DNA of 64,000 nucleotides. Origin: Actinomadura terrae (lineage in GTDB: Bacteria; Actinomycetota; Actinomycetes; Streptosporangiales; Streptosporangiaceae). Below, in pieces: positions 17,133-25,610 of this stretch. The translations under genes were made by a program, and so were the position numbers. Position 1 is the first letter of the stretch; each line of letters opens with the position of its first letter. The stretch is from contig NZ_JAICDG010000002.1 of NCBI RefSeq assembly GCF_022751215.1, positions 930,001-994,000 of the forward strand, written 5' to 3'. Below the pieces are notes generated by a model. It saw only the letters and a program-made list of their open reading frames with translations, was not told the DNA's origin and did no database searches.

Positions 17133-18869
17133 ATGTCGGACGCGGAACACGCGGATCACACGGACGGGCGGCTCCTGGCCGGCCGGTACCGCCTGCTGTC
17201 GGTGGTCGGGAGCGGGGGGATGGGCACGGTGTGGCGTGCCCGCGACGAGACCCTCGCGCGCGACGTCGCGGTGAAGGAGGTCGTGCTGCACGCCTCCCTC
17301 AGCGCCGAGGATCGCGAGAACCGGCACCGCAGGACGCTGCGCGAGGCGCGCGCGTCGGCGCGGTTGAACCATCCGGGCGTCGTGACGGTCCATGACGTCG
17401 TCGACGAGGACGACCGCCCGTGGATCGTCATGGAGCTGGTGCGGGCCCGCTCGCTCCAGGACGTCATCGACGAGGACGGGCCGCTCCCGCCCGGGCGCGT
17501 CGCCGCCATCGGGCGGCAGGTGATCGGCGCGCTGCGCGCCGCGCACGCGATCGGCATCCTGCACCGCGACGTCAAGCCCGCGAACGTGCTCGTCACCGAG
17601 GACGACCGCGCCGTCCTCACCGACTTCGGCATCGCGCAGATGGCGGGCGACGCGACGCTGACCAACACTGGGTTGATCATGGGGTCCCCGGCGTACATGC
17701 CGCCGGAGCGGGTCAACGGCGAGCCCGCGATCCCCGCGTCCGACCTGTGGGCGCTCGGCGCGACGCTCTACGCCGCGTGCGAGGGCCGCGCGCCGCACCA
17801 CCGCAGCGACGCGATGGCGGTGCTCGCGGCGGTCATGACGCAGGAACCGCCGCCGCCGCGCAACGCCGGGCCGCTCGCGCCCGTCCTCGCGGGGCTGCTC
17901 CAGCGCGACCCCGTCCGGCGGCTGAGCGCCGACCAGGCGGAGGAGGCGCTCGCGGCCGTCGCGTCCGGGCACGCGGCGAGCCAGGCCGCCGCGCAGCTCG
18001 CGATGCAGGCGGGCGGGAGGGGCGAGACCGCGACCGACCGGCACTGGACCACCGACCAGCACTGGAACACGGGGACGGCGGTGGACGGCGGCGCCACGCT
18101 GGCCGCGCCGCCCGCCCCCGTCCCCGACCACTACGCGACGCCGACCGGCGGCCCGTGGACGGCCGCCGCGCCCGCCGCGCCCGCCGCGACCGGTGCCGCG
18201 CCGAAGGGCCGGTCGAGGCTGCCGATGATCCTCGGCGCGGTCGCCGTCGTCGTGCTGCTCGTCCCGGTGGCGATCTTCCTGTGGCCGGACGGCGCGTCCA
18301 GCGGCGGGCCCCGCACCTCGGGTTCGCCGGTCGCCAACCCGCCCGCGAGCACGGGCGTGAGCGACCCCACGCAGCGGACGACGTCGCCGTCCCCGACGCC
18401 GCCGACCCCGACGGTTCCGACCCCGGCGCGGCTTCCGACGGGCCTCGTCCGCGCGTCCGGCCCCGGCTACACGATCGGCGTGCCGGACGGCTGGAGGCGC
18501 ACGGCAGAGGGCAACCGCGTGTCCTGGATCGACCCCGCGTCCGGCGCCTACGTCCAGGTCGACCGGACCCCGTGGACGGGCGACCCCTACGACCACTGGG
18601 TCGCCTGGGAGCAGCAGGCGCTCGCCGACGGCAAGCTGGAGGGCTTCCAGAAGCTCGGGATCACCCGCACGACCGTCGGGTCGCTGCCCGCCGCCGACAT
18701 CGAGTTCCTGTGGTCGCGCCAGGGCGGCACCCGGGCCCGCGACCGCGGCGTGATCGTGAACGGCACCCCGTACGCCGTGATCGTGGCGCTCCCGGCCGCC
18801 AGGTGGAACGACCGGGCGGCTCTCGTGAACAATGTGCTCGACAGTTTCCGCCCCGCCGGGGCGGGTTGA
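17133..18869 (+). CDS. Membrane Ser/Thr protein kinase 2 of 3
   Basis: A 578-residue paralogue of the preceding kinase. Motifs: GSGGMGTVW, VAVKEV, HRDVKPANVL, DFGIA, GSPAYMPPER. Note the activation-segment PPE in place of APE. One TM is at about 363-384, followed by a Pro/Thr-rich stalk and an extracellular domain (from GYTIGVPDGWRR) that matches the one in kinase 1, including a W-rich SYVQV-like strand and a C-terminal ARWNDRAALV helix. The ATG at 17133 is preferred over the upstream GTG. It starts 54 bp after kinase 1 and is followed 22 bp later by kinase 3, so the three probably form one operon. Confidence 0.93.
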   Translation: MSDAEHADHTDGRLLAGRYRLLSVVGSGGMGTVWRARDETLARDVAVKEVVLHASLSAEDRENRHRRTLREARASARLNHPGVVTVHDVVDEDDRPWIVMELVRARSLQDVIDEDGPLPPGRVAAIGRQVIGALRAAHAIGILHRDVKPANVLVTEDDRAVLTDFGIAQMAGDATLTNTGLIMGSPAYMPPERVNGEPAIPASDLWALGATLYAACEGRAPHHRSDAMAVLAAVMTQEPPPPRNAGPLAPVLAGLLQRDPVRRLSADQAEEALAAVASGHAASQAAAQLAMQAGGRGETATDRHWTTDQHWNTGTAVDGGATLAAPPAPVPDHYATPTGGPWTAAAPAAPAATGAAPKGRSRLPMILGAVAVVVLLVPVAIFLWPDGASSGGPRTSGSPVANPPASTGVSDPTQRTTSPSPTPPTPTVPTPARLPTGLVRASGPGYTIGVPDGWRRTAEGNRVSWIDPASGAYVQVDRTPWTGDPYDHWVAWEQQALADGKLEGFQKLGITRTTVGSLPAADIEFLWSRQGGTRARDRGVIVNGTPYAVIVALPAARWNDRAALVNNVLDSFRPAGAG

Positions 18870-18891
18870 GCATCAGGGAGACCGTTCAGGA

Positions 18892-20220
18892 ATGGCACAG
18901 GAGGCGCGGCTGCTCGGCAACCGCTACCGGCTCGACTCGGTGGTCGGTCGCGGCGGCATGGGCACCGTGTGGCGCGCCTACGACGTCATGCTCGACCGCG
19001 AGGTCGCGGTCAAGGAGGTCGTGCTCCCGCCGGGGCTGAGCGACGCCGAGCGCGCCGTCCTGTACGAGCGGACGTTCCGCGAGGCGCGGGCGTCGGCGCG
19101 GCTGAGCCACCCCGGCGTGGTGATCGTCCATGACGTGGTGGAGGAGGCCGACCGGCCCTGGATCGTGATGGAGCTGGTCAGCGCGCCGTCGCTCCAGGAC
19201 CTGCTCGACCGCGGGCCGATCGGGCACCGCCGGGTCGCCGAGATCGGCCTCCAGATGCTCGCGGCGCTGCGGCACGCCCACGAGAAGGGCATCCTGCACC
19301 GCGACATCAAGCCCAGCAACGTGCTGATCACCGACGCGGGCCGGGTCGTGCTCACCGACTTCGGCATCGCGCAGATGGAGGGCGACGCGACGCTCACCCA
19401 GACCGGGCTGGTCATGGGCTCGCCCGCCTACATCCCGCCCGAGCGGGCGCAGGGGGAGCGGGCGGTGCCCGCGTCCGACCTGTGGGCGCTCGGAGCGACG
19501 CTGTACGCGGCCGTCGAGGGGCATTCCCCCTACGAGCGTTCGGACGCGATGGCCTCGCTCCAGGCCGCGCTCACCGAACCCGTCCCGCCGGCGCGCAACG
19601 CGGGCCCGCTCGCGCGCGTGCTGGACGGCCTGCTGGCCCGCGAGCCGGTGCACCGGATGACCGCCGCGCAGGCGCAGCCGCTGCTCGTCCAGGTCGCGAC
19701 GCTGCCCGCGGCGCCGATGACCGCGGCGGACGCGACGATGCTGGACGAGCCGTCCGGCCGCTTCCCCGGGGCCGCGAAGGGCGAGGACGCCGCCGACACC
19801 GTCCTGGACCCGAGCGAGATCGAGGCGGCCACCCGGCACGACGGCACGAACCAGCACTTCCCGGGTCCGGCGACACCGCGCAAGGCGCAGCCCGAGCCGA
19901 AGACGCTGCTGGAGACCGACTGGGCCCCGCCGCCCCCTCCCTCGAATCTCCAGCCGCCCCAGACGCCGCCGCCGTGGGAGCAGCCGCGCCAGCAGTCGAA
20001 CTGGCAGCAGCCCCCGCCGCCCCCGACCGTCGACGACACCGGTCGGCACGTCCAGGGCGAGCGCCGCAGGACCGTGCTGATCGTCACGGTCGCGGTGATC
20101 CTGGTGATCGTGGCGGTGCTGGCCGGGGCGTTCATCCTGCGCGAGAAGCTCCACTCGGGCGCCCTGGACGCGACCCGCGCCCCCCGGACCTGGACGATGA
20201 CGCCGGACCCGAAGGCCTGA
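18892..20220 (+). CDS. Membrane Ser/Thr protein kinase 3 of 3, without sensor domain
   Basis: A 442-residue third paralogue with intact motifs: GRGGMGTVW, VAVKEV, HRDIKPSNVL, DFGIA, GSPAYIPPER. After a long Pro/Gln-rich linker and a TM at about 394-416 only ~26 residues remain (HSGALDATRAPRTW...), so the extracellular sensor domain of its two upstream neighbours is missing. It could respond only through the linker, through heterodimers with the other kinases, or through its TM. The kinase is convergent with the receiver protein at 20242, with 21 bp between stops. Confidence 0.92.
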   Translation: MAQEARLLGNRYRLDSVVGRGGMGTVWRAYDVMLDREVAVKEVVLPPGLSDAERAVLYERTFREARASARLSHPGVVIVHDVVEEADRPWIVMELVSAPSLQDLLDRGPIGHRRVAEIGLQMLAALRHAHEKGILHRDIKPSNVLITDAGRVVLTDFGIAQMEGDATLTQTGLVMGSPAYIPPERAQGERAVPASDLWALGATLYAAVEGHSPYERSDAMASLQAALTEPVPPARNAGPLARVLDGLLAREPVHRMTAAQAQPLLVQVATLPAAPMTAADATMLDEPSGRFPGAAKGEDAADTVLDPSEIEAATRHDGTNQHFPGPATPRKAQPEPKTLLETDWAPPPPPSNLQPPQTPPPWEQPRQQSNWQQPPPPPTVDDTGRHVQGERRRTVLIVTVAVILVIVAVLAGAFILREKLHSGALDATRAPRTWTMTPDPKA

Positions 20221-20241
20221 AGCCCGGTTTCAGGGAACGGG

Positions 20242-20847
20242 TCAGGAGCCGGCGGTCAGCGCGTCCAGCGCGCGGCGCAGCTCGGCGACGTGGTCCTCCA
20301 GGTCGCCGGGCCCGTCGCCCGAGCGGAGCCGGGCGACGTCGTCCTCGACGAGCGCGAGCCGCTCGTCCAGCGCCTTGAGGAGCCGTTCGCAGCCCTCGGC
20401 ACCCTCGGTGGCCTCGGCGAGGGTGGTGCGCAGCAGCGCGGCCTGCCGGGCCAGCTCCAGGTTGCGGTGGTTGAGGTCGACGAACACCTGGACCTTCGCG
20501 CGCAGCAGCCACGGGTCGAACGGCTTGGTCAGGTAGTCGACGGCGCCCGCCGCGTAGCCGCGGAACGCCTGCTCGCCGGCCTCCCCGGCGGCGGTCAGGA
20601 AGATGATCGGGATGTCGCGGGTACGCGGTCTGGCCTTGATGTGCCCGGCGGTCTCGAACCCGTCCATTCCCGGCATCACGACGTCGAGCAGGATCAGCGC
20701 GAAGTCGTCGTTGAGCAGCTCCTTGAGCGCGTCCTGACCCGAGGAGACGGGGACGACCTCCACCGGCAGCGCGTCGAGCACGGCCGCGAGGGCGGTCAGG
20801 TTCTCCTCCCGGTCGTCGACGGCCAGAATCCTCGTGGCGTTCGGCAC
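20242..20847 (-). CDS. Response-regulator receiver protein with coiled-coil tail
   Basis: A 201-residue protein from GTG 20847 (GGAGG six bases upstream). The receiver domain is complete: acidic DD pair in LAVDDREENL, phospho-acceptor Asp in ILLDVVMPGMDG, Thr/Ser in FLTA and Lys in DYLTKPFD. After residue ~135 there is no DNA-binding or enzyme domain, only an amphipathic helical tail with heptad-like Leu spacing (LELARQAALLRTTLAEA, then LLKALDERLALVEDDVARL). Such receivers often sit at the head of phosphorelay chains or bridge to a partner kinase. No kinase is adjacent on the same strand except the NarL/DesK pair 100 bp upstream. Confidence 0.9.
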   Translation of the reverse strand: MPNATRILAVDDREENLTALAAVLDALPVEVVPVSSGQDALKELLNDDFALILLDVVMPGMDGFETAGHIKARPRTRDIPIIFLTAAGEAGEQAFRGYAAGAVDYLTKPFDPWLLRAKVQVFVDLNHRNLELARQAALLRTTLAEATEGAEGCERLLKALDERLALVEDDVARLRSGDGPGDLEDHVAELRRALDALTAGS

Positions 20848-20950
20848 CGCACCCCTCCGCGTCGGTGACCTGCGTCGGTGACCTGCTATGCGTCCCACCT
20901 TGTCATGTCAGTGCGGGCCACGACAGTCAATCGCCCCAGAGTGCCGATTT

Positions 20951-21616
20951 CTAGGGCAGCCAACCGGGCTTGACGAGCCCCGACTCGTAGGCGAACACGA
21001 CCAGCTGCGCGCGGTCGCGGGCGCCGAGCTTGACCATCGTGCGGCTGACGTGGGTCTTCGCGGTCGCGGGGCTGACGACCAGGCGCGCCGCGATCTCCTC
21101 GTTCGACAGTCCCTCACCGACCAGCGCCATCACCTCCCGCTCCCGGTCGGTCAGCGCGTTCAGCCGGGGCGAGGGCGCGGGCTCCTTGGCCCGGGTGGCG
21201 AACTCGGCGATCAGCCGCCGGGTCACGCTCGGCGACAGCAGCGCGTCCCCGGCCGCCACCGCCCGGACGGCGTGGATCAGCTCCACCGGCTCGGTGTCCT
21301 TGACGAGGAAGCCGCTCGCGCCGCCGCGCAGCGCCTCGAACACGTACTCGTCCAGCTCGAACGTGGTGAGGATCACGATGCGCGCGCCGTCCAGCCGGTC
21401 GTCGGCGGCGATCTGGCGGGTGGCGGCGAGCCCGTCCAGGCCCGGCATGCGGATGTCCATGAGGATCACGTCGGGACGCAGCGTCCGCGCCAGCCGGGCC
21501 GCCTCCGCGCCGTCGCTCGCCTCGCCGACGACCTCGATGTCGGCCTGGGCGTCCAGCAGCGCCCGGAAACCCGCCCGCACCAACGCCTGGTCGTCGGCCA
21601 GCAGGACCTTGATCAC
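20951..21616 (-). CDS. NarL/LuxR-type response regulator
   Basis: A 221-residue regulator. Receiver: LADDQALVRAGFRALL, phospho-Asp in VILMDIRMPGLDG, and Lys in LVKDTEP. The C-terminal LuxR helix-turn-helix begins at about residue 150: LTDREREVMALVGEGLSNEEIAARL with recognition helix SPATAKTHVSRTM. The start overlaps the stop of the upstream histidine kinase by 4 nt (ATGA), which identifies its cognate sensor. Target genes are unknown; the esterase pair upstream in the same direction is a candidate. Confidence 0.95.
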   Translation of the reverse strand: MIKVLLADDQALVRAGFRALLDAQADIEVVGEASDGAEAARLARTLRPDVILMDIRMPGLDGLAATRQIAADDRLDGARIVILTTFELDEYVFEALRGGASGFLVKDTEPVELIHAVRAVAAGDALLSPSVTRRLIAEFATRAKEPAPSPRLNALTDREREVMALVGEGLSNEEIAARLVVSPATAKTHVSRTMVKLGARDRAQLVVFAYESGLVKPGWLP

Positions 21617-22911
21617 CGTGCGCCCCTCTCCAGCGAAGCCTCGTCCGCGGGACCGCCCCCCGGCTCCTCGTCCAGCGGCAGCCGCGCCACCACGCCGAAC
21701 CCGCCGCCCGACCGCGGCCCGGCGTCGAACGTGCCGCCCAGCGCCGCGGCCCGCTCGCGCATGCCCCGGATCCCGCTGCCGCCCGGACGGTCGTCCAGCA
21801 GGGCCGCGCCGCGCCCGTCGTCCTCGACCCGCACCTCGATATCGCGTTCACCGTAGGCGATCCGGACCCGCGCCGTCACCGGCCCCGGCCCCGCGTGCCG
21901 CGTGACGTTGGTCAGCGACTCCTGGACGATCCGGAACGCGGCGAGGTCGGTGCTCGCGTGCAGCGGCCGGCGCTCGCCGGTGACCTCGGTCTCCACCCGC
22001 AGCCCCGCCGACCGGGCGCGGTCGAGGAGGTCGTCGAGCCGGTCGAGCCCGGCGGTGGGGGAGCGCGGGGCGCTCTCGCCCTGCGCGCGCAGCGCCCCGA
22101 TCACCCCGCGCATCTCGGTCAGCGCCTCCTTGCTGGCCTCCTTGATCGCGGCGAGCGCCGTCCGCGCCTGCTCGGGGTGCTCGTCCATCAGGTGCAGCGC
22201 CACGCCCGCCTGCACGTTGATCATCGAAATGTTGTGCGCGAGGACGTCGTGCAGCTCGCGCGCCATCCGCAGCCGCTCCTCGCTGGCCTGGCGGCGCTCC
22301 TCCTCGGCGCGGACGCGGGCGGCCTCGGCCGCCTTCTGCCCGCGCGCCCGCAGCAGCTCGGCGGCGATCAGCACGACCAGCGCCCAGCCGATCACGAAGA
22401 TCGTCGAACCGAGGCTCGGCCGCTCCACCGGGAACAGCCCGCTCTTGCCGCGCTGGTCCCGGTCGACGCCGATCAGCAGCGTGAGCCCGAAGTAGGCGGC
22501 GAGCCCGGCGCCCGTCCCCGCCCACGCCGCCGTCCGGTGCCCGGCCGCGACCGCCGCGAACAGCGCGACCGCGAGCGAGAACGGCGCGGGCCCGTAGGTG
22601 TAGGCGCGCAGCAGGTAGAGGAAGGTGACCAGCGCGGTGGCGGCCAGCGTCGCGACCGGGTTGCGGCGCCGGAACAGCAGCAGGACGGGACCGGCGAGCA
22701 GCAGCGCGAACCCCAGCGGGTCCAGGGGCGTGTCATGGTCCTCCCCCCAGCCGTGCGGGCCGCCGTGCCTGCTCTCGGCCCCGCCGGGGGGGCCGTGCTG
22801 CGCCGCGAGCGACCCCAGCACCTGGACGAACGCCAGGAACAGCGGGACGACCCACACGGGCCACCGGGCCGGGTTCGGCAGCCGCGGCCCGTGCGGCGGA
22901 GAGGTGCTCAT
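21613..22911 (-). CDS. DesK-type sensor histidine kinase
   Basis: A 432-residue kinase with five or so hydrophobic helices in residues 20-190 and no large extracytoplasmic domain, so it probably senses within the membrane. A short coiled-coil leads into HisKA_3: MARELHDVLAHNISMI carries the phospho-acceptor His. The ATPase domain has the N-box VQESLTNVTRHA and the G-box GGSGIRGMRERA. All catalytic elements look intact. It overlaps its response regulator by 4 nt. An 87-bp gap separates it from the upstream esterase gene, which could be in the same transcript. Confidence 0.94.
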   Translation of the reverse strand: MSTSPPHGPRLPNPARWPVWVVPLFLAFVQVLGSLAAQHGPPGGAESRHGGPHGWGEDHDTPLDPLGFALLLAGPVLLLFRRRNPVATLAATALVTFLYLLRAYTYGPAPFSLAVALFAAVAAGHRTAAWAGTGAGLAAYFGLTLLIGVDRDQRGKSGLFPVERPSLGSTIFVIGWALVVLIAAELLRARGQKAAEAARVRAEEERRQASEERLRMARELHDVLAHNISMINVQAGVALHLMDEHPEQARTALAAIKEASKEALTEMRGVIGALRAQGESAPRSPTAGLDRLDDLLDRARSAGLRVETEVTGERRPLHASTDLAAFRIVQESLTNVTRHAGPGPVTARVRIAYGERDIEVRVEDDGRGAALLDDRPGGSGIRGMRERAAALGGTFDAGPRSGGGFGVVARLPLDEEPGGGPADEASLERGAR

Positions 22912-22998
22912 GTCAGCACGTTAGGACACCGATGGGCGAATCCTCGTCGGCTGGGGGGAGTCAGCGCGCCTACTCCTCGGGAGGTAGCCGGCCGCGCC

Positions 22999-24267
22999 CT
23001 ACTCGGCTCGCAGGTGCGCGCTCAGCCATTGCAGGACCTGCGGCAGGTAGGGACGCCAGTCCGCGAGCGTCCTCAGCTGCGCGGGGATGATGGTCCGGGA
23101 CGCCCACATCGGCGGCCGGGTGAGCGCGACGAGCCGGTCGGCCTGCCGCTGCTCCTCGCCGCCCGCCGGGGTCGTGGCGAGGACGGCGACGGGCGGCGGC
23201 GGCAGGTGCTCCAGCCGCCACAGCAGGTCGTTGTCCTGCCGGTAGACCGCGCTGCCGCCGTAGGGGTCGCCCTTCGCGCCGGGCAGCCCGTAGTGCCGGG
23301 GCTTGTGGTGCTTCTTGTGCTTCTTGGGATTCCCCGCCTCCAGCGGCGAGTCGCTCGCGGGCGGCGGCGCGTCGCCCGCGGGCAGCGTCGGCTCGCCCGT
23401 CCCGGCCGGGGGCTCGGACTTCGCGGGCGGGCCGGGCGGGTCGAACCGTCCGCCCATGCTCGCGGCGGTCGCGAACCGGTCGGAGTGCAGCATGGCGAGG
23501 CGCGCGGCGCACCGTCCGCCCTCGCCCAGCCCGGCCAGGCCCCACCCCTTGCGGGTGAACGGCAACCGGTAGGTGGACGCCAGCGCGGGCGGAAGGTCCT
23601 GGGCGAGGAAGGTCTCGGGGAGCCCGCCGCGCCGTCCGGGGGTGTCGACGCAGCCGCGCGGCGCGCCGACCATCACGTAGACCATCGGCTGCGCGGTGCG
23701 GTCCCCGGCCGCCTTGTCCGCGGTGGCGGGCAGTCGCGCCTGCTTGATCCACGCCATCGCGGACGGTCCGCCCGACAGCAGCACGATCACCGGCAGCCGC
23801 TTCCCCGCGTACGCGGGCTGGAAGTACTGCGGCGGCAGGTACACATACGCCTCGGTGTCGATCCCGCTGCGCGGGCCGCGGATCTCCAGGTGGTCGACCC
23901 GTCCGTCCTTGGCCGGGCCCTGCTCGCGGCCCCGGTGCTCCGGCGCGAGGTCGGTGGTCGTGCGGCGCACCAGCTCCGCCGGGCCGGCGCGCCCGCCGCC
24001 GGTCGGCTGCACCTGGTTGACCTTCACCTTCGCGACGTCGCTGCCGAACAGGTCGTTCCAGGTCGCGTAGAACACGAAGTACTTGTTCGTGATCAGGACG
24101 ATGGCCGCCGTCAGCAGCGCCTGCGTCGCGATCAGCACCCCCGTCCGCGACACGAGCGTCTTGGTCCCGGACCCGGCGAGCCGCGGCCACAGCATCACGG
24201 CGGCGACCACGCAGGCCAGGGCGACCCCGCACACCAGGAAGAGGAAGGCCCCGCTGACCGGTTCCAT
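22999..24267 (-). CDS. Membrane esterase-fold paralogue lacking the catalytic triad
   Basis: A 422-residue protein with two or three N-terminal TM helices and an Ag85/esterase-D-like alpha/beta-hydrolase domain from about residue 125 (YVYLPPQYFQPAYAGKRLPV). It aligns with the gene directly upstream, but the nucleophile elbow GYSTGG of the paralogue is GLGEGG here (Gly248 replaces Ser). The acidic residue is gone (SADVG to TPAGG) and the C-terminal GGHN that supplies His is absent. It also has a ~55-residue Pro- and Lys/His-rich insertion (274-330, with KKHKKHHK). Hydrolysis by the usual mechanism is not possible. It starts 1 nt after the stop of its paralogue and may act as a binding or regulatory partner. 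Confidence 0.85.
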   Translation of the reverse strand: MEPVSGAFLFLVCGVALACVVAAVMLWPRLAGSGTKTLVSRTGVLIATQALLTAAIVLITNKYFVFYATWNDLFGSDVAKVKVNQVQPTGGGRAGPAELVRRTTTDLAPEHRGREQGPAKDGRVDHLEIRGPRSGIDTEAYVYLPPQYFQPAYAGKRLPVIVLLSGGPSAMAWIKQARLPATADKAAGDRTAQPMVYVMVGAPRGCVDTPGRRGGLPETFLAQDLPPALASTYRLPFTRKGWGLAGLGEGGRCAARLAMLHSDRFATAASMGGRFDPPGPPAKSEPPAGTGEPTLPAGDAPPPASDSPLEAGNPKKHKKHHKPRHYGLPGAKGDPYGGSAVYRQDNDLLWRLEHLPPPPVAVLATTPAGGEEQRQADRLVALTRPPMWASRTIIPAQLRTLADWRPYLPQVLQWLSAHLRAE

Positions 24268-24268
24268 G

Positions 24269-25411
24269 TCACTCCCCCTTCAGGTGGTCGCTGAGCCACC
24301 GGATCGAGGGCGGGATGTACTTGCGGAACGTCTTGAAGTTGTGGCCGCCGCTGGGCAGCAGCATCTTGTCCACCACCAGCGGCGGGCGCGCCTCCGCCAT
24401 GAACCGCTGCGCCGACGGGAACGTCTTCTCGCCCACGTCCGCCGACGCCACCAGCACCGAGATCGGCGGCTGCGGCAGGTTCTTCAGCCGCCAGATCAGG
24501 TCGCTGTTGTTCCGCAGCTCCGCGCTGTTCGCGTACAGGTCGCGGGTCGTGGTGTCGAGCAGCGCGTGGAAGTGGCCCGCCATGCTCACCGCCGCCGCGA
24601 ACCGGTCGGAGTGCAGCATCGCGATCTTCGTCGCGCAGTAGCCGCCGGTGGAGTACCCGGCCACGCCCCAGCCCGCCCGGTCGTGCGCCGTCCGGTAGGT
24701 CTCCGAGATCGCCTCCGGGACGTCCTGCGCGAAGAACGTCTCGACCTTCGGCCCGCCCGGGACGTCGGCGCACTCGGTGTCCCACCCCTTCTCGACGGTG
24801 GGCCGCATCATCACGTAGATCATCGGCTGGAGCTGCCCGGCCTGCTGCGCCTTCGCGACGTCGGCGGGGATGTGCCCCTTGCTGATCCACACGAACTTGT
24901 CCGACGCCGGATAGCCCGCGATGAACATCACCACGGGCAGCCGCTTATTCGCGTACTCGGGCTGGAAGTACTGCGGCGGCAGGTACACGAACGCGTCCGA
25001 CGTGAGCCCCGTGCGGATGCCGCGGATGTCGAGGTGCTCCACCTGCCCGTCCCGCTCGGGGACGCGGCCGTGCCCGAGCGCGGGCCCGAGACTCGCCCGC
25101 ACCGTCCGGACGACCTGCGACGCCGCCGCCGCGTTCGGGTTGGGCGGCGGCCGGTCGCGCAGCTCCTGGGCCTTGCCGCCCGCCGCGCCCGCGAGGTCGG
25201 CCCACGACCCGTAGAACAGGTAGTAGCTGTTCAGCGACGTCACCAGCGTGAGCAGCACGGCGAGCTGGCAGCCGACCAGGATCAGCACGCGGGCGCCCAC
25301 CGGGCGCGCGCCGGACGAGGCGACCCGTGGCCACGCCCACACGGTCACGGCCATCAGGCCGGACGTGATGAATATCAGCAGACCGAGCAGCCCCCAGCTC
25401 GTCAGTCCCAC
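24269..25411 (-). CDS. Membrane-anchored esterase, Ag85/esterase-D-like
   Basis: A 380-residue protein from GTG 25411, chosen for AAGGGGAG just upstream (GTG 25444 has no ribosome site). Two or three TM helices span residues 1-70, then an alpha/beta-hydrolase domain begins near 125 (FVYLPPQYFQPEYANKRLPV). The nucleophile Ser254 sits in GYSTGG, a candidate Asp is 325 (SADVG) and the catalytic His is 357 (GGHNF). The family includes mycolyltransferases and S-formylglutathione hydrolases; the organism shows no mycolate genes here, so the substrate could be another envelope or secreted ester. It is translationally coupled to the inactive paralogue downstream. Confidence 0.88.
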   Translation of the reverse strand: MGLTSWGLLGLLIFITSGLMAVTVWAWPRVASSGARPVGARVLILVGCQLAVLLTLVTSLNSYYLFYGSWADLAGAAGGKAQELRDRPPPNPNAAAASQVVRTVRASLGPALGHGRVPERDGQVEHLDIRGIRTGLTSDAFVYLPPQYFQPEYANKRLPVVMFIAGYPASDKFVWISKGHIPADVAKAQQAGQLQPMIYVMMRPTVEKGWDTECADVPGGPKVETFFAQDVPEAISETYRTAHDRAGWGVAGYSTGGYCATKIAMLHSDRFAAAVSMAGHFHALLDTTTRDLYANSAELRNNSDLIWRLKNLPQPPISVLVASADVGEKTFPSAQRFMAEARPPLVVDKMLLPSGGHNFKTFRKYIPPSIRWLSDHLKGE

Positions 25412-25610
25412 TGCCGTCTCCCCTTTTGCCGAAGGCACATCCACCCGGAGGTGCGTAAGGAGCGATCGAGCACGAATACGGCGCGATCACGTTGGGCGTT
25501 CAGCGGTTGCGGGCAACCGTGAACAGCGGGGTAAGGCAGGCCGCGCTCAAAACGGCCGGCACGCGGCAGAAATGCCGCGGCAAATCAGGCGAAGACGCCG
25601 TGCCCGCTCT

